A stretch of DNA of 64,000 bases from Methyloferula stellata AR4 (lineage in GTDB: Bacteria; Pseudomonadota; Alphaproteobacteria; Rhizobiales; Beijerinckiaceae), in NCBI RefSeq assembly GCF_000385335.1, contig NZ_ARWA01000001.1:2248001-2312000 (forward strand). Reading direction: 5' to 3'. Shown in pieces: positions 28,053-36,703 of this stretch. A model generated the notes under the pieces. That model had not been told where the DNA came from and did not search any database. It worked only from the letters and a program-made list of their open reading frames with translations. How positions within the stretch are numbered: the stretch's first letter is position 1; every line of letters starts with the position of its first letter. The position numbers and the translations under genes were made by a program.

Positions 28053-29077
28053 GTCCCGCCGAAGATGCGTTTCCATTTTCGGCGCGCATCTCTGTACGGC
28101 GCTGTGACCTTCCAAGAGAAGCTATTATTCATCACATCAATGCACCAACGCAGATCTCTATTTGTCTTGGCCAGCCACGCGGCGTGTCTGTTGACTTCGT
28201 ATAGGTCCTGCTCGAAGGCCTCGCCTTCTGCGAGAGCCTTCTCCAATTCGTGTTGAAGCTCCTTCGATCTCGCGTTCGACGCTACGGCATTTATTTCGGC
28301 ATAATATTCAGAAGCGCGCACAAAGTTGTCAAAGACATTAGGAGGGGAGTTGAAGGACGGGCTTAAAGCTTGCCAATGCTCGAGCGCGATATAGAAGCGG
28401 TTGAGACCGTCAAAATAAACAAATTTGTACCTGGCTTCGGACAATTTCGCATCGTAGCGCGCATGGTCCGGGTGAGTGGTTGGTAAAGTCGTTTCTGCCA
28501 GAATGATCCACGGCCGGAAGCGATCGAAATCGGCGCCTGCGATGACCTCCGATTCCCAACCTTCGACGTCTATTTTGAGAAAGTGAATCGTGTCGTTTGC
28601 GTACTCGCGGCAAATTTGGGCGAGTGTCGACATTTGGCATTCGACTTCTTCAACGTTGCGGCCGTCCCAGGCCTGGCGATGGGCAATGTCTCTATGCAGG
28701 GTTGTGAGCCCGTTGCCGCCGTCGACAAGGAAAAGAGGTTTTGACCCTTCCGAGGCACCCAAAGCAGCATGAATATTAACATCTCTGGGCCGGGCGGCCC
28801 GCAATCGCTGCCAGTTATCTTCAACTACATCGACGTTAACCCCGCGCCAACCGCGGAGATAGAAAGCCAAGGTCACAGATTCCGCGTGGGGATCGCATGC
28901 CCCAACGTCAATATAAAAACCTTTTTTTATATCGTTGAGCGCTCGCCAGAGCATGACGTCTTCGAAGTTTTGGGCCCAAGAGATAAAGCGGCCGGAATTA
29001 TCGCAAGGAGGAATTTCTTCAATGCTTTCCGCGAAGACATCCTGGATTTTTTTGAAATTGATTGCGTCATAAAGCAT
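28049..29077 (-). CDS. FkbM family methyltransferase with coiled-coil tail
   Basis: SAM-dependent methyltransferase of 342 residues. The FkbM domain (about 35-235) has the SAM loop FYIDVGACDP, later NVDVVEDN, and the conserved HFLKIDVEGWE. Such enzymes often O-methylate sugars in surface glycans. Residues about 265-320 form a helical, probably coiled-coil segment (SKELQHELEKALAEGEAFEQ). The tail SFSWKVTAPYRDARRKW resembles ends of glycan-modifying proteins. The downstream fusion glycosyltransferase is coupled through ATGA. It is AT-richer than the flanking genes, as is its promoter region. Confidence 0.85.
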   Translation of the reverse strand: MLYDAINFKKIQDVFAESIEEIPPCDNSGRFISWAQNFEDVMLWRALNDIKKGFYIDVGACDPHAESVTLAFYLRGWRGVNVDVVEDNWQRLRAARPRDVNIHAALGASEGSKPLFLVDGGNGLTTLHRDIAHRQAWDGRNVEEVECQMSTLAQICREYANDTIHFLKIDVEGWESEVIAGADFDRFRPWIILAETTLPTTHPDHARYDAKLSEARYKFVYFDGLNRFYIALEHWQALSPSFNSPPNVFDNFVRASEYYAEINAVASNARSKELQHELEKALAEGEAFEQDLYEVNRHAAWLAKTNRDLRWCIDVMNNSFSWKVTAPYRDARRKWKRIFGGT

Positions 29078-29543
29078 TTATATTACTCTTATACGTCATA
29101 TTATTTTAATATAGCTGCAAACTATACTTTACACGCTGCGTAACCGTGCGAGTTTATTAGCAGATGTAAATTAGGATCCGATTGCTATCTTATATTGGCT
29201 GCTCTATTTTTTACAACCTGAGGTAGCATTCGTGCCAACTTCGGTCAACTGCAGTTCGTTGAGCGGCGGTCATGCTTTTGCATCGATGCTAGGATGTGAA
29301 CTGCACCGTAAATATCTTCGCTGGGAGGGGACCGGGGCGCGAAAGATCTAGCGCTGCGCGGGGGCGGTCCATAACCCCATACCGTCGAGCAATATCCAGC
29401 CCGGAAAAGGGCCGTCGACGGATCATAAAAATCATTGTGGTCATGTTTCGAAACGACTTTGTGCGCTTCCTCGGTGAGAGCTATTGCTAGCTCTCACCCT
29501 ACGAAGCGCACATCATCATCTTGAAAGAAGGGCGTCACGATCC
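29078..29543. other. AT-rich intergenic region, 466 bp
   Basis: Between the start of the fkbM unit and the end of ftfL. Bases 29080-29210 are strongly AT-rich and probably hold the leftward fkbM promoter. The left boundary of high GC returns near 29320. A 64-codon frame at 29296-29490 has no support. A large hairpin lies at 29460-29512. Confidence 0.5.
29460..29512 (-). terminator. Long near-perfect hairpin downstream of ftfL
   Basis: TGTGCGCTTC (29460-29469) pairs with GAAGCGCACA (29503-29512). After a small internal loop, GGTGAGAGCT (29473-29482) pairs with AGCTCTCACC (29489-29498) around a 6-base loop. It starts 32 bases beyond the ftfL stop. There is no T-run, so 3'-end stabilisation or rho-assisted termination is likelier than intrinsic termination. 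Confidence 0.6.
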
Positions 29544-31220
29544 TTAAAACAGCCCTTCGATCTCGCCTTTGTCATTGATCGTGATCGTGTAAGCCGCGGG
29601 CACTTTCGGCAGGCCGGGCATGGTCATCACATCGCCGCAGATCATCACGACGAAGCCGGCGCCGGCCGAGAGCCGCACTTCGCGGACCGACACGACATGT
29701 CCTGACGGCGCGCCAAGCAAGGTCGGATCGGCCGCGAAAGAATATTGCGTCTTCGCCACGCAGATCGGCAGATGGCCAAAGCCCATCGCCTCGATATCGG
29801 CGAGCTGTTTCTTCGCGGCGGCTGCGAAAGAGACGTCGCCCGCGCCATAGATTTCCTTGGCGACGATCTTCATCTTCTCGGCGAGCGGCTTGTCGGTCTC
29901 GTAGAGCGGCTTGAATTTGGCGCTGCCGCCCTCGGCGAGCGCGATGACTTTTTCGGCAAGGCCCACTGCGCCCGCGCCGCCGTCCGCCCAATGTTTGCAG
30001 ATGACGGCATCGACGTTGAACTCCTCCTTGCAGATCTTGATGATGAGATCGAGCTCGGCCTGCGTATCGCCGGAGAAATGATTGATGGCGACAACCGGGG
30101 GCACGCCGAATTTGCGCACATTTTCGACATGCCGGCCGAGATTGGCGAGACCCGTCTTGATGGCCTCGAGGTTCTCTTTGCCGAGATCGGCTTTGGCGAC
30201 GCCGCCATGCGATTTGATCGCACGCGAGGTCGCGACGATCACCGCGGCCGCGGGCTCCAAGCCGGTCTGGCGGCATTTGATGTCGAAGAATTTCTCGGCG
30301 CCAAGGTCGGCGCCGAAGCCCGCCTCGGTCACCGCATAATCGCCGAGGTTCAGCGCCGCCGTCGTCGCGATCACCGAATTGCAGCCATGCGCAATATTGG
30401 CGAAAGGTCCGCCGTGGATGAAGACGGGCGTGCCTTCGAGTGTCTGCACGAGATTGGGTTCGATCGCATCCTGCAACAGCACGGCCATGGCGCCCACCGT
30501 CTGCAGGGCGTCGGCGAAGACCGGCTTCTTGTCGAGCGTCTGGCCGATGTACATTTTCGACAGTCGCTCGCGCAGATCGTCGATATTCTTGGCAAGGCAG
30601 AAGATCGCCATCACTTCGGAGGCGACGGTAATGTCGAAGCCCGCCTCGCGCGGAAAGCCATTGGTGGCGCCGCCGAGATTGGTCACGATCTGGCGCAGCG
30701 AGCGGTCGTTCATGTCGAGCACGCGCCGCCACACGATATTGCGCGTGTCGATGTTGAGCGGATTGCCCCAATAGACAGCGTTGTCGATGATGGCGGAAAG
30801 AAGATTATGCGCCGACGTGATGGCGTGAAAATCGCCGGTGAAATGCAAGTTGATCTTATCCATCGGCACGACCTGCGCATGGCCGCCGCCGGCCGCGCCG
30901 CCCTTCATGCCGAAACAGGGGCCGAGCGAGGGCTCGCGCAGCGCGATCACGACCTTCTTGCCGAGCCGCCGCAAAGCGTCGCCGAGACCGACCGTGGTGG
31001 TCGTCTTGCCTTCGCCCGCCGGCGTCGGATTGATCGCGGTGACGAGGATCAGCTTGCCCTTTTTGCCGCGCGCTTCGATCTCCGACAGAAATTGCGCACC
31101 GACCTTGGCGATGTGCTTGCCAAACGGATTGATGGCTTCTTGTGGGATGCCAGCGCGCTCGGCGATGGCGCCGATCGGTTCCATTGTGTGGGCGCGGGCA
31201 ATCTCAAGATCTGTCGGCAT
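29544..31220 (-). CDS. ftfL: Formate-tetrahydrofolate ligase
   Basis: Joins formate to tetrahydrofolate with ATP, giving 10-formyl-THF; in methylotrophs this feeds C1 units to the serine cycle. 558 residues, family length. The P-loop-like [16 protein letters not shown] lies near residue 65-80, and the family block [21 protein letters not shown] follows. The start at 31220 has a clear AGGAG site; an earlier in-frame start at 31247 lacks support. No other serine-cycle gene is present in the window, so methylotrophy is suggested, not shown. Confidence 0.96.
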   Translation of the reverse strand: MPTDLEIARAHTMEPIGAIAERAGIPQEAINPFGKHIAKVGAQFLSEIEARGKKGKLILVTAINPTPAGEGKTTTTVGLGDALRRLGKKVVIALREPSLGPCFGMKGGAAGGGHAQVVPMDKINLHFTGDFHAITSAHNLLSAIIDNAVYWGNPLNIDTRNIVWRRVLDMNDRSLRQIVTNLGGATNGFPREAGFDITVASEVMAIFCLAKNIDDLRERLSKMYIGQTLDKKPVFADALQTVGAMAVLLQDAIEPNLVQTLEGTPVFIHGGPFANIAHGCNSVIATTAALNLGDYAVTEAGFGADLGAEKFFDIKCRQTGLEPAAAVIVATSRAIKSHGGVAKADLGKENLEAIKTGLANLGRHVENVRKFGVPPVVAINHFSGDTQAELDLIIKICKEEFNVDAVICKHWADGGAGAVGLAEKVIALAEGGSAKFKPLYETDKPLAEKMKIVAKEIYGAGDVSFAAAAKKQLADIEAMGFGHLPICVAKTQYSFAADPTLLGAPSGHVVSVREVRLSAGAGFVVMICGDVMTMPGLPKVPAAYTITINDKGEIEGLF

Positions 31221-31533
31221 GAAAACTCCTCGTTGGAATACAAGCACGGGTCCGGAAGCGTCCGGCGCCCTAATGAGAATGGATTTTTTGTCTTGTCAAA
31301 ACCGGACTTGGAGCGTGATTGCGGTCACACGCTAAGTTTTTGATTTAACGTATGATCCTTATCCGGGGCGTCTGCCGCTTTCCGGGATCAGCGCCTGTTC
31401 GCGTTGCAGCAAAATGAAAGGCAGCGCATCAAGACAAAACAATCCCGCCGCCGTCGCAAGCGGCTGGAACGCGCACCTAGCACATCATATCCGCGGAGGC
31501 GAGAGGCAAGAAAGTCGATCTTGAACCCGGCGT
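31221..31533. other. Intergenic region upstream of ftfL, 313 bp
   Basis: Likely holds the leftward ftfL promoter. An inverted pair AGCGTG (31312-31317) / CACGCT (31328-31333) lies about 95 bases upstream of the start codon, inside the sequence GCGTGATTGCGGTCACACGC, and could bind a dimeric regulator. The rest shows no recognisable feature. Confidence 0.35.
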
Positions 31534-32916
31534 TCAGCCGGCCAAAGCCGAGAGAACGCGGGCCCAGCTCCGCGTGCCTTTGTGGAAGGACGACAGATCA
31601 TATTTCTCGTTCGGCGAATGGATGCGGTCGTCTTCGAGACCAAAGCCGATCATCAAAGTGTCCATGCCAAGATCATGCTTGAACGAGCCGACGATGGGGA
31701 TCGAGCCGCCGCAGCCCGCGAGCACCGCTTCCTGACCCCATTCTTCCCGTAAAGCTCCGCGGGCGCGGGTGAGCGCGTCGGAGGAGAAGGGCAATTGCAA
31801 CGCGCTCGAGCCGCCATGCGAAACGAATTCGACATGGCAGTCGGCAGGCAATCTTGCGCGGACGAAGTCGCGAAACGCCGCCGCGATTTTATCGGGATCT
31901 TGCGCGCCGACGAGACGGAATGAAAACTTGGCGCTGGCTTCCGCCGGCAGCACGGTCTTCGAGCCTTTGGCCGTATAGCCGCCGATGATGCCGTTGACGT
32001 CGCAGGTCGGGCGCGACCAGAGCATTTCGAGTGTGCTGCGGCCATGTTCGCCGGCTGGCACCGAAAGCCCGACATCGCCCAAGAACGTTTTTTCGTTGAA
32101 CGGGAGATGGCGCCATTGCGCGGCGATATCCTCAGGCAATTCGGCGACGCCATCGTAGAATCCCGGCAGCATCACGCGGCCCTGGTCGTCATGCAGATCG
32201 GCGATGATGCGGGAGAGCACATGGATCGGATTGATCGCCGGGCCGCCGAACATCCCCGAATGCAGATCGCGGTCGGCGCCGCGGATCACGACTTCTTCCA
32301 GTACGAGACCGCGCAGCATGGTGGTAATCGCGGGTGTCTTGCGATCCCACATGCTCGTGTCGCAGACGAGTGCGAGATCGGCTTTGAGCTCGTCCTTGTT
32401 CTTTGCGAGGAAGCCCGGCAGTGACGGCGAACCGGTTTCTTCCTCGCCTTCGAGCAGGATGGTGATGTGGCAAGGCAGCTCGCCTGTCTCCTTAAAGGCG
32501 CGCAGAGCCTCGACGAAGGTCATAAGCTGGCCTTTGTCGTCGGCGACGCCGCGGCCGATGATCTGCTTGCCGGTCGGCGTGTCGGCGAGACGCGGCTCGA
32601 AGGGCGGGGTTTCCCAAAGCTCCAGCGGATCCGCCGGCTGCACGTCGTAATGGCCGTAGAACAGGAAATGCGGGGCATCGGGGCGAGATGCCTTCGCGTC
32701 GGCGACCACCATGGCATGGCCTTCCGTCGGCCGCACCGAAGCCTCGAAACCGAGGCCCTTCAATTCGCCCGCGACCCATAGGGCGGCCTCGGCGCAATCG
32801 GCCTTGAAGGCAGGGTCCGTCGAGACCGATTTGATGGAGATCAGCTTGAAGAGGCGGCCCAGGGAAGCATCGAGATTGGCGTCGATCTTGGCGAGGACTT
32901 TATCGAGCGAGGCCAT
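31534..32916 (-). CDS. M20 family metallo-dipeptidase
   Basis: Zinc exopeptidase of 460 residues. Metal-site segments are visible: FYGHYDVQPADP near residue 85-100, the catalytic glutamates in LEGEEETGSPS near 155, and a late histidine in GFGLEDDRIHSPNEKYD. The dimerisation domain sits between about 195 and 360. The ATG at 32916 follows AAGGAG. No signal peptide, so it probably trims peptides in the cytoplasm. Substrate range within the M20 family cannot be read from the sequence. Confidence 0.9.
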   Translation of the reverse strand: MASLDKVLAKIDANLDASLGRLFKLISIKSVSTDPAFKADCAEAALWVAGELKGLGFEASVRPTEGHAMVVADAKASRPDAPHFLFYGHYDVQPADPLELWETPPFEPRLADTPTGKQIIGRGVADDKGQLMTFVEALRAFKETGELPCHITILLEGEEETGSPSLPGFLAKNKDELKADLALVCDTSMWDRKTPAITTMLRGLVLEEVVIRGADRDLHSGMFGGPAINPIHVLSRIIADLHDDQGRVMLPGFYDGVAELPEDIAAQWRHLPFNEKTFLGDVGLSVPAGEHGRSTLEMLWSRPTCDVNGIIGGYTAKGSKTVLPAEASAKFSFRLVGAQDPDKIAAAFRDFVRARLPADCHVEFVSHGGSSALQLPFSSDALTRARGALREEWGQEAVLAGCGGSIPIVGSFKHDLGMDTLMIGFGLEDDRIHSPNEKYDLSSFHKGTRSWARVLSALAG

Positions 32917-33017
32917 GGGCGATCTCCTTGATTTTTGTGACGGATGGATATGCTAGCCCGTATTTAGCCAGGCTGGCGGAGACCGCAAGTGCCAGATGCG
33001 ATCGTTGTCGGCCTCCC

Positions 33018-34082
33018 TTAGGGCGTGCCGATCCCGACACGCAGTTCGTCATATTTTTTGATCCGATAGATCAGCACCGAGGCAAGCCAGCTCAGGATGA
33101 AAATGCCGATGATGATATAGCCGAGCAGTCCGAAATTCTCATTGAGAGCGCCGATGAAGTCCCAGAAAGGACCTTCCATTTTGAATTGGTCTCCGACCAG
33201 TCCAAGCGTCTCGATGCCGCCGATCATAAGTGCGACGATCACGGAAACGGCGGTAATCGTCATGTTGTAATAAAGCTTGCGAATGGGCTTGTCGAAAGCC
33301 CAACCGTAAGCGCCAAGCATGAGCACGCCGTCCGTTGTATCGACCGCTGACATGCCGGCTGTGAAAAGTGCCGGAAACACCATGATCGTACCGAACGACA
33401 CGCCGTTGGTCGCCTGTGCGCTGGAAATGCCAAATAACGCAACCTCGGTCGCGGTGTCGAAACCAAGCCCGAACAGGAAACCGATGAGCAGCAAGTGCCA
33501 GCTTTGGGTCACAAACCCGAAGAGAGGACGGAAGATGCGGGCGAGAAAACCCCGGTTATTGAGCAGAAGGTCTAAATCATCCGCCACAAAGGGCTTGCCC
33601 CGTTTCACGGCCTGGAATGTGCGATGGACTGCGATCAGCACCACGATGTTCATGAGGGCTATGGCAAATAGGAATAGCGCCGACGCGCTGGTGCTGATGA
33701 TACTGCCGAACGCCTTCATAGAGTCAAAATGCGAGCTGACTGCCGACGCGGCCAACGCAACCCCGACCGACATAAGAACAACGACGGCCGCGTGGCCGAG
33801 CGAGAAGAAAAAGCCCACGCCGACCGGCTTTTCGCCTTGCTGCATCAGCTTACGCGTGACGTTGTCGATCGCCGCGATATGATCGGCATCGACCGCATGC
33901 CGCAGACCGAACGTATAGGCGAGTAACGCCGTGCCGAGCAGCAAGGGATGCTGATGCAGAACAACAAATGCCCAGAGCCAAGCAAGAACATTGGCGCCGA
34001 TCAAGACAACATAGATGACAATCAATCTACGGCGCAGATCAGCGTCGCCTTCGTTCAGAATACGGGTCACAAATCCAGGCAT
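33018..34082 (-). CDS. HoxN/NixA-family cobalt or nickel transporter, B12-riboswitch controlled
   Basis: Inner-membrane permease of 354 residues, with about eight spans. The family signature RHAVDADHIAAIDN lies at residue ~60-75 and supplies metal-binding histidines and aspartates. A second block, LGFDTATEVALFG, is also typical. ATG 34082 has a GAGGGTGTC leader; the frame extends upstream through the riboswitch and should not be translated there. The family carries nickel, cobalt or both. The cobalamin riboswitch immediately upstream argues for cobalt supply to B12 synthesis. Confidence 0.9.
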   Translation of the reverse strand: MPGFVTRILNEGDADLRRRLIVIYVVLIGANVLAWLWAFVVLHQHPLLLGTALLAYTFGLRHAVDADHIAAIDNVTRKLMQQGEKPVGVGFFFSLGHAAVVVLMSVGVALAASAVSSHFDSMKAFGSIISTSASALFLFAIALMNIVVLIAVHRTFQAVKRGKPFVADDLDLLLNNRGFLARIFRPLFGFVTQSWHLLLIGFLFGLGFDTATEVALFGISSAQATNGVSFGTIMVFPALFTAGMSAVDTTDGVLMLGAYGWAFDKPIRKLYYNMTITAVSVIVALMIGGIETLGLVGDQFKMEGPFWDFIGALNENFGLLGYIIIGIFILSWLASVLIYRIKKYDELRVGIGTP

Positions 34083-34149
34083 GACACCCTCGCATGCTGT
34101 TGGAGAAAACAGCGCGATCGCGGGTGACGCCGCAAAAACCATGGACCAT
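34039..34149 (-). other. Possible small upstream reading frame overlapping the transporter start
   Basis: A 36-codon frame starting ATG at 34149, with an ideal Shine-Dalgarno GGAGG at 34157-34161 (7-base spacing). It runs in a different frame across the transporter start codon and ends 44 bases inside that gene. The encoded peptide begins MVHGFCGVTRDRAVF. It may be a translated leader that modulates initiation of the transporter; no homology is recognised. Confidence 0.35.
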
Positions 34150-34186
34150 CGGTACACCTCCGCCCGAGATCGGCTGCACGGGTGAT

Positions 34187-34348
34187 GGCAGGTCTCCTGA
34201 CTCACGGGTCTCTGACGGATGCCGATCTTCCCGGTTTGCCCAGTGATCATAGGCTGGCATCGATCTCGCCGCTTACAGTTGCGGGGGCAGTCACGGATTG
34301 AGGCATTTCTGCCAGCACCGTGTTCCCTTTTGATCCCCGAAGGGAACC
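34187..34348 (-). promoter_or_regulatory. Cobalamin riboswitch
   Basis: Read on the minus strand it begins GGTTCCCTTCGGGG with AAAAGGGAACACGGTG. It then shows the conserved core GACTGCCCCCGCAACTGTAA (34273-34292) and ends with the B12 box AGTCAGGAGACCTGCC (34187-34202). Order and spacing match AdoCbl-type aptamers. The aptamer ends 38 bases before a strong ribosome site and about 104 bases before the HoxN/NixA-type transporter start, so binding of B12 should switch that gene off. Confidence 0.95.
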
Positions 34349-34500
34349 ATCGCGGGGACTCCTAGCGAAGCGCGCAGCTTTTGGCAATTGAGATCAGAGG
34401 CGTCTGCGCGAACGAAAAAGGCGCAATGGCCGGTTCGGCAATCACGAATCATGATCGGTATGATGGTCCAACCCCGATGGGTCGCGGCGAAGAAGAAGAA

Positions 34501-34527
34501 AAAGCCGGGCTCGTTGAGCCCGGCTTT
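34501..34527 (-). terminator. Rho-independent terminator of the pit gene
   Basis: AAAGCCGGGCTC and GAGCCCGGCTTT are perfect 12-bp arms with a 3-base loop. On the minus strand the stem is followed by TTCTTCTTCTTCG after a short T-run, 24 bases after the pit stop. Confidence 0.85.
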
Positions 34528-34551
34528 AAATTTTTCGTTCCGGTCAAGAAA

Positions 34552-36162
34552 TCAGAACAGGTGGCGGAAGATGAAGAACAAGCCGCCCGAGAGCATGATG
34601 GCGCAGGGCAGGGTCAAAACCCAGGCGGTCGCGATGCTCATGAGCGTCGAGACTTGAAGGCCCGAGCCGTTTGCCATCATCGTGCCGGCGACGCCCGACG
34701 ACAGAACGTGGGTGGTCGAGACAGGGAGGCCGAATCCATCAGCCAAGCCGATGGTTCCTGCCGCGACGAGTTCGGCGGCGGCGCCCTGGCCATAGGTCAG
34801 ATGCGTTTTGCCGATCTTTTCGCCGACGGTGACGACGATCCGCTTCCAGCCGATCATCGTGCCGAGACCGAGCGCGAGAGCGACGGCGACCTTCACCCAG
34901 GTCGGGATGAATTTCGTCGAGGAGTCGAGCTCTTTCTTATAGGCATTCAGCGCTTTGACGTCGTCGGCGGAGAGATCCGCTTGCTTGTCCTTCGCGAGGA
35001 AGCGCAGGGCTTCCGAGGTCAGGTACATGTCGTTACGCGTATTGCCGACGGCGGCTGCCGGGATTTTGGCAAGCGAGCCATAGGTGCTGACTTGGGTCGA
35101 AATATCGCGGATCAAAGCGGCGAGCGACGGATAGGTGCCCTCGTCGATATGATGGCGGGTGATATAGCCGGTCACGGCCGGACGCGGATCGCCGATGACA
35201 TTGTACCCGGCGGCCTTGGCGTCGACGACCTTCGAGGCCGCGAGCGAGGTTTCCGTGAAAGCCGCGACATGCGATTCGGGCAGAGCCCGGTTCAGCGCAT
35301 AGGCGGTCGGCACCGTGCCGATCAGGATGAGCATGATGAGGCCCATGCCCTTCTGACCGTCGTTGGATCCGTGGAAGAACGAAACCAAGGTACACGTCAA
35401 AACCAGAAGGCCACGGATCCAGAGCGGAGGAGCCCCAGTCGCTTTAGGTTCTTGATAAAGTTCAGGCTTGCGGACAAGGAACTTCATGACCAGGAGCAAG
35501 AGAGCAGAAGCGCAGAAACCGAAGAGCGGCGACAAAAGCAGCGCATAACCGATTTCGGTCGCCTTGCCCCAGTCGACGCCCGAGGTGCCGTCGCGGCCGC
35601 GCATCAGGGCATTGGCAACGCCGACGCCGATGATCGAGCCGATCAGAGTGTGCGAGCTCGATGCCGGCAGGCCGAGCCACCAGGTGCCGAGGTTCCAGAT
35701 GATCGCGGCGATCAACATGGCAAAGACCATGGCGAAGCCTGCTTCCGAGCCGACCTGGAGGATCAGTTCGACCGGCAGAAGCGAGACGATGCCGAAGGCC
35801 ACCGCGCCCGTCGAGGTCAAGACCCCGAGGAAGTTGAAGAAGCCCGACCAGACGACCGCGACTTCCGGTACGAGCGAGTGCGTGTAGATGACGGTCGCGA
35901 CGGCATTGGCGGTGTCGTGGAAGCCGTTGACGAATTCGAAGCCCAAGGCGATCAAGAGGGCGACGCCCAAGAGCAGGAAGGGCAGGATGGTCGTGACCGT
36001 CGTGCCGACCGTGGAGATATCCGCATAGATGCTATAGGCTGTGAAAAACAACCCAAGCGCAACGATGGCCATATAGATGAGGACGCTTTTGATCCCCATC
36101 GGTCTATTGAGATTAGGTTTATGACTCGGTTCTGTCAGGTCAGCAGATGTAATGGATGTCAT
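34552..36162 (-). CDS. pit: Pit family inorganic phosphate transporter
   Basis: Proton-coupled low-affinity phosphate permease, 536 residues. Two PHO4 signature repeats are visible: FVNGFHDTANAVATVIYT in the first half and FHGSNDGQKGMG in the middle. The hydrophilic insert of about 165 residues between spans (about 310-440) is typical of larger bacterial Pit proteins. Start 36162 follows a GGGGG site. A PHO-box-like sequence at 36209-36226 lies 47 bases upstream on this strand. In Sinorhizobium, PhoB represses pit while activating high-affinity uptake, and the same logic may apply here. Confidence 0.92.
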   Translation of the reverse strand: MTSITSADLTEPSHKPNLNRPMGIKSVLIYMAIVALGLFFTAYSIYADISTVGTTVTTILPFLLLGVALLIALGFEFVNGFHDTANAVATVIYTHSLVPEVAVVWSGFFNFLGVLTSTGAVAFGIVSLLPVELILQVGSEAGFAMVFAMLIAAIIWNLGTWWLGLPASSSHTLIGSIIGVGVANALMRGRDGTSGVDWGKATEIGYALLLSPLFGFCASALLLLVMKFLVRKPELYQEPKATGAPPLWIRGLLVLTCTLVSFFHGSNDGQKGMGLIMLILIGTVPTAYALNRALPESHVAAFTETSLAASKVVDAKAAGYNVIGDPRPAVTGYITRHHIDEGTYPSLAALIRDISTQVSTYGSLAKIPAAAVGNTRNDMYLTSEALRFLAKDKQADLSADDVKALNAYKKELDSSTKFIPTWVKVAVALALGLGTMIGWKRIVVTVGEKIGKTHLTYGQGAAAELVAAGTIGLADGFGLPVSTTHVLSSGVAGTMMANGSGLQVSTLMSIATAWVLTLPCAIMLSGGLFFIFRHLF

Positions 36163-36208
36163 GGAAAATGCCCCCGGAATGGCTGCGGCAGACTCCAAGC
36201 GAGTGTAG

Positions 36209-36226
36209 GTGACACCCGTATGACAA
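36209..36226 (-). promoter_or_regulatory. PHO-box-like site upstream of pit
   Basis: On the minus strand it reads TTGTCATACGGGTGTCAC: two 7-mers (TTGTCAT, GTGTCAC) 11 bases apart, each one mismatch from CTGTCAT/CTGTCAC. It is in the short divergent region between pit and the DUF1491 gene, close enough to the pit start to overlap its promoter. Confidence 0.65.
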
Positions 36227-36244
36227 TGACCGATAAAGTGGTAA

Positions 36245-36592
36245 ATGAGCACGGCTAGGCTACGTAGCGATATCTGGGTTTCGGCCTATTTGCGGCGATG
36301 CGCGGTCGAGGGCGCCTTCGCGGTTTTGCGCCGCCGCGGCGCCGCCGAGGCAGGCGCTATTTTCATCAAAATTGATCTGCTTGATGGCACGGCGCTTTTG
36401 TTCGGGCCGGCGCCGCAGAGCGAACTCAAGGACGGTGAAGACCGACTATTTTCCGCGTTGCACAAAGATGCGCGGATCGAGCCGGGCGAAGCCGAGAAAC
36501 GTCTCGCTCGTGAAATCAACTTCGATCCCGATCTTTGGATCGTCGAGGTCGAGGACCGGCAGGGCCGATCGTTTCTCGACCTGGCCTCCTGA
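36245..36592 (+). CDS. DUF1491 family protein
   Basis: Small cytoplasmic protein of 115 residues, close to the DUF1491 family of Alphaproteobacteria. Typical segments are RLRSDIWVSAYLRRC at the start, EAGAIFIKI in the middle and DLWIVEVEDRQGRSFL at the end. The function is unknown. The ATG at 36245 is divergent from pit with only 82 bases between them, so the two promoters must lie back to back. Confidence 0.85.
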   Translation: MSTARLRSDIWVSAYLRRCAVEGAFAVLRRRGAAEAGAIFIKIDLLDGTALLFGPAPQSELKDGEDRLFSALHKDARIEPGEAEKRLAREINFDPDLWIVEVEDRQGRSFLDLAS

Positions 36593-36643
36593 AACGCTGG
36601 TCGTGCAGCCAACCGAAAAACCACACAGCGGAAACTTCGCTCA

Positions 36644-36690
36644 GATCACGATGGTTTTGGATCGAACGATCCAAAACCATGAACGTGATC
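36644..36690. repeat. Near-perfect long hairpin, 47 bp
   Basis: ATGGTTTTGGATCG (36651-36664) and CGATCCAAAACCAT (36667-36680) form a perfect 14-bp stem with a two-base gap. Beyond a 3-base bulge, GATCACG (36644-36650) pairs with CGTGATC (36684-36690). Located 51 bases after DUF1491; no T-run. It may be a protein-binding or mobile palindromic element. Confidence 0.7.
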
Positions 36691-36703
36691 GATTCTAAAG
36701 ACT

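Noticed and set aside
25850-29320. Genomic island with integration site
   Set aside because: Composition differs, but no tRNA, att-like direct repeats or integrase were found at the borders, so only an AT-richer region is claimed.
29296-29490. 64-codon frame upstream of the ftfL end
   Set aside because: Overlaps the strong hairpin and has no protein-like composition.
29745-31343. 532-codon open frame antisense to ftfL
   Set aside because: Opposite a well-supported gene; an effect of third-position GC bias, with no domain resemblance.
34381-36258. 625-codon open frame antisense to pit
   Set aside because: Mirrors the pit gene almost exactly; composition is Asp/Arg/Gln-rich noise and it also crosses the pit terminator and PHO-like site.
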